The notes under the pieces: generated by a model
What the model was told of the DNA's origin: nothing
Databases searched by the model: none
What the model saw: only the letters and a program-made list of their open reading frames with translations
Position numbers and translations under genes: made by a program
Shown: positions 17,018 through 24,882 of the stretch, piece after piece
Layout: every line of letters begins with the position of its first letter
How positions within the stretch are numbered: the first letter of the stretch is position 1
From: Photorhabdus luminescens subsp. luminescens
Lineage (GTDB): Bacteria; Pseudomonadota; Gammaproteobacteria; Enterobacterales; Enterobacteriaceae
DNA: 64,000 nucleotides
Reading direction: 5' to 3'
Assembly: GCF_001083805.1 (NCBI RefSeq)
Contig: NZ_JXSK01000003.1
Coordinates: forward strand, 1-64,000

Positions 17018-17603
17018 TTATCAGGATCTACTTGAGGCCATTTTTAATGGTGAAAAGAATATAGCTATTTTTGTTTTAGATGGAAATCATTATTATGTTA
17101 TTGATAATAAAGATAATTATTGTATTGATGTTAGACCTGAATATAAATCTTACATAGATAAAGGATGGATGAAAGAGACGCTTTATGATGAGTCTGTCAG
17201 GTCGTTTAGAAATGGTATTCCCATATTGACTAAGGAGAGTTTTAAAGACTACATAAACAAAAATAATGTTGCTGTTTACTCTGTTGATTGGATGAGATCA
17301 TTCTTTATATCGGGCAAAGATAGTGTATTGCTTGTTAATTTTTATGATTATATTGAGCGATATTTATCCACCCTAACAGACGTAGTATCGTCTGAATGGG
17401 ATAGTTGGCGAATGCGGCTACCTAGCTTTTATATTAATTTCGATAAAAAAATATATCGTCATACTGACTGGGATAGAAGCCATGAATCAACAGTACCATT
17501 TGATTGGAATGCTCAAGCTAATAGCGACTTTGGTCTGTTAGTACCAGATAAGGAACAGTATTGGCTTATTGATGGTATGAATTTTTGGAAGTTACAAATG
17601 TAG
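17001..17603 (+). CDS. Immunity protein for the unassigned toxin
   Basis: A 200-residue protein starting at GTG 17001 inside the toxin gene (17-nt overlap), with AGAGGA at 9 nt; no ATG in frame is better placed. It is acidic, rich in Tyr, Trp and Asp, with no membrane segment. I do not recognise the family. The AT-rich codon use contrasts with the scaffold and matches other immunity genes here. A perfect 11-bp hairpin follows. Called as immunity from coupling and position. Confidence 0.65.
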   Translation: MNLENDYQDLLEAIFNGEKNIAIFVLDGNHYYVIDNKDNYCIDVRPEYKSYIDKGWMKETLYDESVRSFRNGIPILTKESFKDYINKNNVAVYSVDWMRSFFISGKDSVLLVNFYDYIERYLSTLTDVVSSEWDSWRMRLPSFYINFDKKIYRHTDWDRSHESTVPFDWNAQANSDFGLLVPDKEQYWLIDGMNFWKLQM

Positions 17604-17609
17604 TTCAGA

Positions 17610-17639
17610 AATACCGCTCGTATAGCATCGAGCGGTATT
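17610..17639 (+). terminator. Hairpin after the immunity gene
   Basis: A perfect 11-bp stem (AATACCGCTCG, CGAGCGGTATT) with loop TATAGCAT. The downstream tract is poor in T, so termination strength is uncertain. Confidence 0.65.
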
Positions 17640-17670
17640 AAACGCTTAGCAGGAATTTTCTTTTTAGTTG

Positions 17671-17790
17671 TCAGTCGTTCTCAACGAGCCGGATAATCAG
17701 CTGCCCCTGCTCAACGGTGATGTTAACCGCCTGCCCAGTGGTAAATCTGACTTCTTTCAGCTAGTTGCCCTTGAGATGCACACTGACAAT
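17671..17790 (-). pseudogene. symE: SymE-like relic 3
   Basis: On the minus strand: VHLKGN, an amber stop in place of Trp, LKEVRFTTGQAVNITVEQGQ, LIIRLVEND, ending at TGA 17671. It is clearly the C-terminal domain of SymE, killed by one W-to-stop change and lacking the N-terminal half. Confidence 0.7.
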
Positions 17791-17794
17791 GGCC

Positions 17795-17945
17795 CGGCGG
17801 GAAAAACTGGCGTTCAGGGGTGAAAAGTGCGTCTGGGGTTTTGGGTCGGGCGGCGAAGAAGCACCGGAAAAATCCGGTTATAACTGACTGAGTATACAGG
17901 GAAAATCGGCGTTCAGTGGTCAACTTCGCAATAGAATGCGTTGTT
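17795..17945 (+). repeat. Pre-VENN recombination segment, copy 2
   Basis: Matches 6637-6826 (GGCGGGAAAAAC..., GGTTATAACTGACTGA..., ATGCGTTGTTGTCGAG). It directly precedes the VENN codons of the next orphan toxin. Confidence 0.6.
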
Positions 17946-19022
17946 GTCGAGAATAACCTCCTAACCGTCAAAAAGAATGATGCGTTGATTAAAGCCCTTG
18001 ACGACCAAAAAGCGGGCAAAAACCTGCTGGAAGCATCACAAAATATCGTCAGACTCACCAATGAAGACAAAGCCAGTAATGTAATTTTAGGCAAATATCG
18101 TGAAGGTAAATTAGACGAAAAAGGAAAACTGGAGCTGGCTACCTTACTCAACCAATATGGGGCTGAGTTACAGACAGAGTACGGTTTCTCAGGGAAAGAA
18201 GCTGCTGCCGCAATTCAGAATTTAATTAAAGGAGGTGCATTTGTCGCAACCGCCGCAAATGCGAAAGCCTATAACGAGGCACTAAGCTATCTGAAAACAT
18301 ACAGTGTACACTCAGGACAAGCTGCTATCGGAACAGATGCATTAATGGCATTACCCGGAATGCCAGGGACGCTTATTCGGGGAAGCCTTGTTGCCGGGGG
18401 TTCATATCAGGCGGGTACGGGTATTGGGCAGGTTATCGATGGTGAATATAGCCGTGGGGTAACAAATATGAGTCTGGGTTCACTGGCTATATTTGGAGGT
18501 GTTGCCGGTAATAAAGCCATAACCAAGCCGACAGAAGGGATCGTCTCACCAGATAAACTCACAATTCAGGAAAGCAGCAGGGTTTTGGATAAAAAAACTC
18601 ATACATCCATTCCTAAGGTGACAGCAGAGTTAACTGATAAAGAAACCGGGAAAAAATTTACTGACACCAATCAGGGGAATAGACCTGATTATTATCTTGG
18701 GGATAAAAGTAGACCTACACTGATTAATGGTCGGATACAAGCCAAAATAGAGAAATATCCCGGTAAAAATCTTCCTAATAGAAATATGGCATCAGCACAT
18801 GCAGAAGTTGGAACTATCCAACAAGCTTATGAAGACGGGATAACTATAGGTCGAGAGATGACATTGAGGGTATCAAAAGAACCTGTTTGTGGTTATTGCC
18901 GTGGTGACATTGCAGCAATGGCTGACAAAGCAGGACTGAAGTCACTTACAATATATGAAGAAAATACAGGAAAAACATTATATTGGACCCCTGGAATGAA
19001 ATCGATTAAGGAAAAGAATTAA
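17916..19022 (+). CDS. Orphan CdiA-CT: VENN module with HAE/CGYC deaminase toxin
   Basis: A 368-residue frame opening at GTG 17916, ten residues before VENN (residues 11-14). Residues 20-230 are a helical, glycine-containing linker region. The final ~110 residues hold ASAHAEVGTIQQAYEDG (His-Ala-Glu) and PVCGYCRGDIAAMADKAG (Cys-x-x-Cys), a complete cytidine-deaminase-like active site, followed by a conserved-looking LTIYEENTGKTLYW tail. This is a different deaminase lineage from those at 10.8 and 12.6 kb. It lacks any export signal or scaffold, so expression as a secreted toxin would need recombination into a full cdiA. The immunity gene starts 3 nt after its stop. Confidence 0.75.
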   Translation: MVNFAIECVVVENNLLTVKKNDALIKALDDQKAGKNLLEASQNIVRLTNEDKASNVILGKYREGKLDEKGKLELATLLNQYGAELQTEYGFSGKEAAAAIQNLIKGGAFVATAANAKAYNEALSYLKTYSVHSGQAAIGTDALMALPGMPGTLIRGSLVAGGSYQAGTGIGQVIDGEYSRGVTNMSLGSLAIFGGVAGNKAITKPTEGIVSPDKLTIQESSRVLDKKTHTSIPKVTAELTDKETGKKFTDTNQGNRPDYYLGDKSRPTLINGRIQAKIEKYPGKNLPNRNMASAHAEVGTIQQAYEDGITIGREMTLRVSKEPVCGYCRGDIAAMADKAGLKSLTIYEENTGKTLYWTPGMKSIKEKN

Positions 19023-19024
19023 GA

Positions 19025-19405
19025 ATGAATTTTTCTATCAGCTGGACCTTGAATGGAAAAGGAAATAATTATAAATCTCCCACATGGTCTCATATTAAAC
19101 AAATCATACTAGATTTAAAGGACCAATCAGGAACTGTAACATTAGATGTCATCGACAATATAACTGGTGCTGAAATGCTACAGGTAAGAACGGAGGATGG
19201 GTATTATTTACTCACATTAGGTGAAATATTAGAAGATGAATACAATGTTCGTTCTTACTGGGACCCTGAAGAACTTGATCAACAAATTGACATCTTAGGA
19301 GATTATTGGTCAGCTCGCCAACTCACAAAAGATTTCGATTTTGTAGTGAAAGTATTCAAAGAGTTTTTTGATACAGGCAATGTGTCAAAAGAACTTCTAG
19401 ATTAA
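19025..19405 (+). CDS. Immunity protein for the HAE/CGYC deaminase (Imm1/DUF6911-like)
   Basis: A 126-residue acidic protein beginning 3 nt after the toxin stop. The segment GTVTLDVID...GAEMLQVRTEDGYYLLTLGE, then ILGDYWSARQL and FKEFFDTGNVS, resembles the Imm1/DUF6911 group of deaminase-associated immunity proteins. It is cytoplasmic, intact and followed by a strong terminator. Function as the specific inhibitor of the preceding deaminase is inferred from adjacency and family. Confidence 0.65.
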   Translation: MNFSISWTLNGKGNNYKSPTWSHIKQIILDLKDQSGTVTLDVIDNITGAEMLQVRTEDGYYLLTLGEILEDEYNVRSYWDPEELDQQIDILGDYWSARQLTKDFDFVVKVFKEFFDTGNVSKELLD

Positions 19406-19411
19406 GCAATC

Positions 19412-19446
19412 AACCCCGGCCATTGCAAAACCGGGGTTATTTTTAC
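19412..19446 (+). terminator. Terminator after the deaminase/immunity cassette
   Basis: An 8-bp GC-rich stem (AACCCCGG 19412-19419, CCGGGGTT 19431-19438), then ATTTTTA. Confidence 0.85.
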
Positions 19447-19470
19447 CATCAGCATTAATCCGGCAGGGTT

Positions 19471-19852
19471 CAGGCGCTGGCAGGCGGCGCTTCCCCTTAC
19501 CTGGCCGGGGTGATTAAAGATTTGACCACCGACCCGAAAACTCATCAAGTGGATGTCGTAAGCAATACCCTGGCCCATGCGATTCTGGGGGCAGTGGCCG
19601 CGGAAGTCAGTGGTAACAACGCGCTGGCCGGCGCGGCAGGCGCGGCGGGCGGTGAACTGGCCGCCCGGGAACTGATGAAGCACATTCACGGAGAAAATGT
19701 TAAAGTCAGTGACTTAAGTGAAGAAGAAAAACAGACCATCAGCACCCTCTCCACTCTGGCAGCAGGTCTGGCAGGCGGTATTGCCGGTGACTCGACCGGC
19801 AGCGCCGTTACCGGTGCCCAGGCCGGGAAGAATGCGGTTGAGAATAATTTCC
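19471..19852 (+). repeat. CdiA scaffold direct repeat, copy 3 (short)
   Basis: Almost identical to 9419-9800: only a few substitutions are visible across 380 bp, and it is closer to copy 1 than copy 2. It includes the end of the PT-VENN module (VENN codons 19837-19848). Its left end is abrupt, right after a terminator. Confidence 0.85.
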
Positions 19853-20979
19853 TGACGGCCAAAGATGTTTACGAACTGAAAGAAGAATTGCTGGCAGCAG
19901 AGAAGACTGGCACAGATAAGCAGGTAATTTACGACAAGTTTAAAGAGCGCAGCGAGAAAAACCGTCAGGAAGGTGTGGCGGATAGCTGTTCCCATAATCC
20001 GGGCTGTGTGGTGTCCGTTTGGGAAATGATGAACTCTGGATCGGACGCCGCCAGTGGCCTGAACCGAACTTCGTTCTTCTCCAGTCTCAGCAGTGAGGAG
20101 ATGGCACAGTTAAACCGCTTTGTGCAGGCAGAGAATGCGGAAAGTGCTCAGGCGATTTACCAGTCGCTGCCGGATGTAGTAAAGAAAGCTGTTGAGGGAA
20201 AAGAGTTCGCCGAGCAGTTTGGTATAATGCCGAAAGTGGGTAGCAGTAGCGGGATAATTGGACTGGGGATTGCCGGGAAGAAGCCGAAGTCACAAGGTAC
20301 CCCAGAATCTGCTACTAAACCGGGGAATCATTCAGATACGGAAACCGCGCAAACACCGCATAACCAGACTGATAATGCGAGAATAAAAGGAGCCAACTCA
20401 CCTGTAAGCCAGCAGGCTAATACTAGAAATGGGGAGTCAAAAGTATCTAATGCCCAGCATGCAAAACATACAAATGAGACTTTTGAAATTAAGTCACTTC
20501 CTGATATGCACGGTAAAGAGCATATTACTGCCGTAAAAGGTGATGCCAGCATCCCTGTTAGTAAAATCGAGTCATGGCTGCGAGGTAAGGCTGCGGGAGA
20601 TTGGGAAGGGCTTCACGCTCGCAAGAATTCTTTGATGGATGAGAGAAGGGATAACCAGAGAGCTTTTGCTAAAGATCCAGCTAAAAATGCTGAATTAGAT
20701 AATATAAAAGATAATATTAAAAGAATGGAACGCTCTCGTGCTATGGCTGCTGATCTGCAAGCGATAGGAGTTCATGACACGAAAGAAAATAATGTACTAA
20801 TAATGGATAAATTACTCGATTCAGCCAAATCAGTTACAGCCGAAAACCGTAGAAGTTCTATTGTATTAGAAGGTCGTAATGGCAATGGTCACTCTGTCCG
20901 TATAAATGCGGTATGGACGATTTTACCTGATGGTTCAAAACGCCTTTCAACTGTAACAACAGGAAAATTCAAGGAGTAA
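19510..20979 (+). CDS. Truncated CdiA (PT-VENN) with unassigned C-terminal toxin
   Basis: A 489-residue frame from GTG 19510; the scaffold sequence itself begins about 19471. Residues 1-113 are the PT-VENN pretoxin region ending KNAVENN. A helical stretch (114-250) follows, then a Ser/Thr/Asn/Gln-rich linker, then a ~170-residue basic tail rich in Arg, Lys and Asp that ends [20 protein letters not shown], then [20 protein letters not shown]. This strand-rich end with a late Arg/Thr/Lys pattern would suit a BECR-type RNase fold, but I do not claim it. There is no export signal. Its immunity gene starts 2 nt after the stop. Confidence 0.7.
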   Translation: MIKDLTTDPKTHQVDVVSNTLAHAILGAVAAEVSGNNALAGAAGAAGGELAARELMKHIHGENVKVSDLSEEEKQTISTLSTLAAGLAGGIAGDSTGSAVTGAQAGKNAVENNFLTAKDVYELKEELLAAEKTGTDKQVIYDKFKERSEKNRQEGVADSCSHNPGCVVSVWEMMNSGSDAASGLNRTSFFSSLSSEEMAQLNRFVQAENAESAQAIYQSLPDVVKKAVEGKEFAEQFGIMPKVGSSSGIIGLGIAGKKPKSQGTPESATKPGNHSDTETAQTPHNQTDNARIKGANSPVSQQANTRNGESKVSNAQHAKHTNETFEIKSLPDMHGKEHITAVKGDASIPVSKIESWLRGKAAGDWEGLHARKNSLMDERRDNQRAFAKDPAKNAELDNIKDNIKRMERSRAMAADLQAIGVHDTKENNVLIMDKLLDSAKSVTAENRRSSIVLEGRNGNGHSVRINAVWTILPDGSKRLSTVTTGKFKE

Positions 20980-20981
20980 TA

Positions 20982-21473
20982 ATGATGGAAAAAAGTATTG
21001 CAGTACTGCGTGAACAGCTAGATAACTATATACAAAATGGCTATTTGGACATTAATTCCTTTGATAATCCTGATGATGAAGCTGCTGAGGCTCTTACTGA
21101 GTTATCGTGCACAGATAAGGCATTGTGTGAACAATACTGTAGGCTTATTTTAGAGTCATCTGAAATAGGTGATACTTACTTAGATTCGAGATGTCTTGCG
21201 CATTTATTTGACTTAAACAAAAAATATAGTCTCGAATATGTCCAAAAAAATGTTCTAAATATGTCAGCTCCAGTATTAGAGGCTACTATGGAAGGATTGG
21301 ATATGTATAGTAAAACACCATTTAGAACACATTTCTCTACTGAACTAATTGTAAATATCAAGAAGCGTTATGATGAATTAGCTTCAGACGATGCAATTAA
21401 AGATATGCTAGATTACAGCTATGAATGGTTTGAAAGAATGTATTTAATCCCCGCAGGATTACCAAAAGATTAA
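20982..21473 (+). CDS. Immunity protein, all-helical
   Basis: A 163-residue acidic protein predicted to be almost entirely alpha-helical (EAAEALTELSCTDKALCEQY, then LAHLFDLNKKYSLEYV and similar repeats), like the HEAT-like immunity families (possibly Imm30). ATG 20982 and 20985 are both possible; AAGGAG at 20972-20977 fits either. It follows the toxin by 2 nt, so it is translationally coupled. No terminator follows; an IS remnant comes next. Role inferred from position. Confidence 0.65.
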   Translation: MMEKSIAVLREQLDNYIQNGYLDINSFDNPDDEAAEALTELSCTDKALCEQYCRLILESSEIGDTYLDSRCLAHLFDLNKKYSLEYVQKNVLNMSAPVLEATMEGLDMYSKTPFRTHFSTELIVNIKKRYDELASDDAIKDMLDYSYEWFERMYLIPAGLPKD

Positions 21474-21518
21474 TCTTTGTATATATGCGACTATTAACTT
21501 AAAAATCCCAGCACAAGT

Positions 21519-21611
21519 GAACTGCCCCCAAAAGTTGGACATCCAACAAGTAGGGGGAAGTTCTCCACGAAGAAGTACAGGAAAAATTCGCTTAAGTTTA
21601 AGAGTAAAGTC
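21519..21611 (+). mobile_element. IS3-family left-end remnant 4
   Basis: Fourth copy of the IS end (GAACTGCCCCCAAAAGTT..., then KKYRKNSLKFKSKV-like codons with the ATG mutated to ACG), joined to CdiA at the same point as remnants 1 and 2. Confidence 0.65.
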
Positions 21612-21785
21612 ATGCCACATCACCGCTGGCCTGAATATCCCCGCCAGCACCAAACGGCAAAGGCCGTGAAAGTGGCAACGGCGTCAGCCATAACGAAACT
21701 ACGCTGGAAGCAGGACAAACTGTCACCCTCAACGCTGGCCGAGATGCCACACTCAAAGACGCTCAGGTCAGTAACGAACAGGCAT
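21612..21785 (+). pseudogene. CdiA scaffold fragment at the right edge of the array
   Basis: About 170 bp similar to 14456-14630 (the GRESGNGVSHNETTL and AGQTVTLNAGRDATL region) with a small deletion. It breaks off at a run that no longer matches. It marks the end of the toxin array. Confidence 0.7.
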
Positions 21786-21887
21786 AGCAGTGATCTCGCT
21801 GAAATTGTTGGCACCATCAGTAGATCACATAACGTTATGCCTGTCTCATTTTTTCTGAATCTTCCTCAGCGCACGGTGGCGGGGAGA

Positions 21888-22355
21888 TTAAGTTTTATTT
21901 ATTTTATGGAACGTATCAGTTCCTGAGTTTATTGATGCCCATTCGTCTTTAATATACTCAGGTCTACTGGTCATCATCCATAAGGTAGTAATTTTTTCTG
22001 GAAAGCTATTTTTGGCCGTTGTTGGCTCTGTTGTTACAATGAAAGGTGAATTTATATCAATTTGACCTACCCATGAAGTTATCGCAGCATATTCATCCCA
22101 ATTGACAAGAAAGACAATGAGGTTTCCACATATAGTCCCTGTGATACTTCCTCTCGTTGAATCTCCCCCTGCGCTTACAGCGCTAATATATTCACCTGTA
22201 AAAAACGAGCTTTTATTTTGCTGTTTAATTTCTATTGTAGAACCAAGTTCGTTAGCCCATTTTCCTGATATGTCTGCATTATTACTATCTATGTTATCTA
22301 AGCCGATCATTCTCTTCGTAGCGACAGATTTTCTAATTATTTCTTCAAGTAACAT
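21888..22355 (-). CDS. Avidin/streptavidin-family biotin-binding protein
   Basis: A 155-residue protein with a full avidin barrel pattern from residue 29. The biotin-contact set of streptavidin is nearly all present: Asn35 and Ser39 in NELGS (N23/S27), Tyr56 and Ser58 in EYISAV (Y43/S45), Trp86 (W79), Thr93 and Trp95 in TSW (T90/W92), Trp126 (W108), Trp139 (W120, the residue donated across subunits) and Asp147 in GTDTF (D128). Ser88 appears replaced by Ala91. The loop between Trp86 and Trp95 is about four residues shorter than in streptavidin. No signal peptide is visible; the N-terminal 28 residues are polar. GGAGAGGA lies 5 nt before ATG 22355, supporting the start. It is monocistronic, between the toxin array and the helicase operon. 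Likely role: biotin sequestration against competitors or insect host (inference). Confidence 0.85.
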   Translation of the reverse strand: MLLEEIIRKSVATKRMIGLDNIDSNNADISGKWANELGSTIEIKQQNKSSFFTGEYISAVSAGGDSTRGSITGTICGNLIVFLVNWDEYAAITSWVGQIDINSPFIVTTEPTTAKNSFPEKITTLWMMTSRPEYIKDEWASINSGTDTFHKINKT

Positions 22356-22370
22356 AGGTCCTCTCCATTA

Positions 22371-22848
22371 AGTATGATTGAACTTTCTTGGTGTCTTAAT
22401 GACAATGATAAGTATAATTCATATCTTTTATCTTTCGTGTTGTTTTGTTAAAGAAAATTAATTTGTTGATATATATGGATTTATAATCTAATGACACGCT
22501 GATAAATATATATTATGTAAGGTGATTTATTATAGAGATAATAGCGAAATGGTTTTGTTTAATAAGAAAATTATTTTCTTTCATGGTAAAAGTGAAACAT
22601 TGAATTTTTTAGCAATTAGATATGTTTAACTACATTGAAAGTAATAAAACCCCATATGGTAATGGGGTTATGGGAAAAATAGATTATCTGATTAAATTAC
22701 AGACTCTCTGCTTGGATACTAACGTGATTTCGCGAACGTCATCAATCTCTGGGAGGATTAGCAGGCATGGCACCGTGACTTTAGCATAGCCTCGGTGCCC
22801 GCCGCTGTAATCCTTCCGTTCTTTCGGAGAAAACTTTTTAATTTCCAC
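22371..22848. other. AT-rich intergenic region with two hairpins
   Basis: No gene is supported. It carries the promoter of the avidin gene (near 22360-22450). A hairpin with arms AACCCCAT (about 22648-22655) and ATGGGGTT (about 22662-22669) follows. The long imperfect palindrome listed separately at 22751-22817 comes last. Confidence 0.6.
22751..22817 (-). terminator. Long imperfect hairpin downstream of the helicase operon
   Basis: Arms GGGAGGATTAGCAGGCATGGCACCG (split by two small bulges) and CGGTGCCCGCC-GCTGTAATCC-TTCC fold into a ~25-bp interrupted stem. It begins 32 nt past the stop of the 677-residue gene on the minus strand. It may terminate that operon. The absence of a T-run leaves an alternative as a mobile palindromic repeat. 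Confidence 0.5.
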
Positions 22849-24882
22849 CTAGTTTTCAATGTATATCTTAGCTATTTTCTCAAATAAAGAGCTTTTACTA
22901 ACTTCCCTTAACTTTAATATATCGTTGGTAAAAGAACGTAGGAAAATAGATGTGATATTTTGTTCCATAGCATTTATCTGTTTACCCTCTTTATCGATAG
23001 TCAGAATATTGTAAATTAAGTTCTCTTTTGCAATCGTTTGATTAGGTGAATTACATGGTGATACGAAATACAATAAGTCATCTCCCCTCGGTTGAAGATA
23101 AATATGTTCATACTGACTATTCTGTTTAGGCGCTAAGTAATAGGGTAAAACTGTTTCAATCGGATTACATACTCTATTTACTAAACTTTCATCTTCCAAG
23201 GCATATTCAATATTATCTATTTTCTGATTACCGATGATTCTGGGAATTCTATTCGAGTTATATCGACTAAGACATATTTCCTCAACATTATCAAATAAAT
23301 AAAAAGATTCATTATAAAGTTTTGGTATTTTTTTCATAAATTCGCATTTTTCTTCAAGGTCCGATTGACTCTCTACAAGTGAGTGCTTATTAATAAAAAT
23401 CGTTTTATTATGAATATCAATATCAACTATTGATGCAAGTATTTTCTTACTTTTCTTAAACCCCTCTGGAATCCTAATATATACAAGCGTTATCTTTAAG
23501 TCTGGAAGGTCAATATTTTCAATTTTTTTCTCTTTGAAAACTTTCTCTTTTAGCCAAAGTTCACTCTTGATCTTTTGGATTTTTATAAGTATTTTGTCGC
23601 TTAATTTTTCCAATCCAGTTTTCTTATCGTTTTCCACAATATTATTATCTAAATCTATACCCTGAATAACCGTTTCATCTTGTGCTTTAAATCTATTAGA
23701 TTTCAATTTCGTATAGTAATCCGCTTCAACATTATCTATTCCCTTTTCTCTCATAGGTTTAAATGCATCCCATGTCGTGTTTTTAATTTCACCTTCGACT
23801 AATATACTGGTTTTAGATCCATCATCCAATGAATTGAGAACCAAATAGTTTTTATTTTTATCCAATGCATTAAAATCTTTAGCAGAGGAATAAGTTAATT
23901 CTTTTAGTTCAAATATTTCCTTAATCTCTTTTTCCAAAAACATTTTAGATTTACTATCAGCAGAATGCTTTGGAATTCGAGCATCTATTAATACCATAGG
24001 ATGTGATAAATTTTTATTAACAGTAATAAAGTCATGAAATATATAATCAGCTTTAAAATATCTTTCATTAAAAGAAATCTCTGCGTGATTTAATAGTTCT
24101 TTTATTTTTTGTATAATCAAGTTCTGAACATAATTTTTACTATTTCGATATCCTTTCATGAATCGCATAAATTTTTTCTTAGAGTATTCATTGGTATTAA
24201 TATTATCTGTGATCTGAAAATTATTTTCTTTAGTTCTAAATAATAATTGAGTTTCTTCTGTATTGAATGAATCCACTTTTTTTTCAATTCTAAAAACCTT
24301 TCTATGTAAATTTATGACTAACTCTTTTTGATGAATGAAATGAAAACGCGGATAAAAAGTATCAATTATATTACCACGTTTTTCTGCTGATAAATAAATT
24401 CGTGAATTATAAAATACAGGTTCTATTTCATAATTCTCTTCAAGCTCTCTAAGAAAAATTCTTTTAATATGCAATCCCACAATCACAGAAAAAACATTAC
24501 ATAAAAAATTGCTATTTTCTTCAAATTTATCAATAAACCCTTTTATGTCATATTCCTGGTCGGAAAGATAAAAAAAGTGAACTGCTTTATTATGCCAAAA
24601 ACTATCGTAAAACACTTTTTTTGATAGATTTAAATTTAGTTTTTTCCTTATGATTTTTTGTATTTCTTGATCTACTTTAGCATAGAAATCTTTGTCGCTC
24701 TCCCCCTCTTCTTTAACAAAGCTCTTTTGGCCGTGAGTAATATATAATCCACTACCATCATCTACTTCAAATAGCTTTTCTATATTACCCAAAATACTCC
24801 CTCTAATGTCTAAAATATTAGTTTTAGCTACAGGAGAAACGCTAGAACAATCCTTAGCAATATCAACTAATTTTATCATCAT
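22849..24882 (-). CDS. Partner protein of the helicase-nuclease, unrecognised family
   Basis: A 677-residue soluble, strongly charged protein (Lys, Asp, Glu, Asn, Ile-rich), start ATG 24882 within the TGATG stop-start overlap with the helicase gene and AAGGTGG before it. I recognise no family. Visible segments: an N-terminal domain with GSGLYITHGQKSF, a helical middle, HPMVLIDARIPKHSADSKSK near residue 295-315, YLVLNSLDDGSKTSILVEGEI near 350, and a C-terminal part with IETVLPYYLAPKQNSQYEHI then FLRSFTNDILKLREV. There is no obvious Walker, HNH, PLD or TIR motif. A divergent PIWI/RNase H-like or other nucleic-acid-binding fold is possible but not demonstrated. The strict coupling to the helicase implies a joint function. 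GC content is low, suggesting transfer. Confidence 0.7.
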   Translation of the reverse strand: MMIKLVDIAKDCSSVSPVAKTNILDIRGSILGNIEKLFEVDDGSGLYITHGQKSFVKEEGESDKDFYAKVDQEIQKIIRKKLNLNLSKKVFYDSFWHNKAVHFFYLSDQEYDIKGFIDKFEENSNFLCNVFSVIVGLHIKRIFLRELEENYEIEPVFYNSRIYLSAEKRGNIIDTFYPRFHFIHQKELVINLHRKVFRIEKKVDSFNTEETQLLFRTKENNFQITDNINTNEYSKKKFMRFMKGYRNSKNYVQNLIIQKIKELLNHAEISFNERYFKADYIFHDFITVNKNLSHPMVLIDARIPKHSADSKSKMFLEKEIKEIFELKELTYSSAKDFNALDKNKNYLVLNSLDDGSKTSILVEGEIKNTTWDAFKPMREKGIDNVEADYYTKLKSNRFKAQDETVIQGIDLDNNIVENDKKTGLEKLSDKILIKIQKIKSELWLKEKVFKEKKIENIDLPDLKITLVYIRIPEGFKKSKKILASIVDIDIHNKTIFINKHSLVESQSDLEEKCEFMKKIPKLYNESFYLFDNVEEICLSRYNSNRIPRIIGNQKIDNIEYALEDESLVNRVCNPIETVLPYYLAPKQNSQYEHIYLQPRGDDLLYFVSPCNSPNQTIAKENLIYNILTIDKEGKQINAMEQNITSIFLRSFTNDILKLREVSKSSLFEKIAKIYIEN

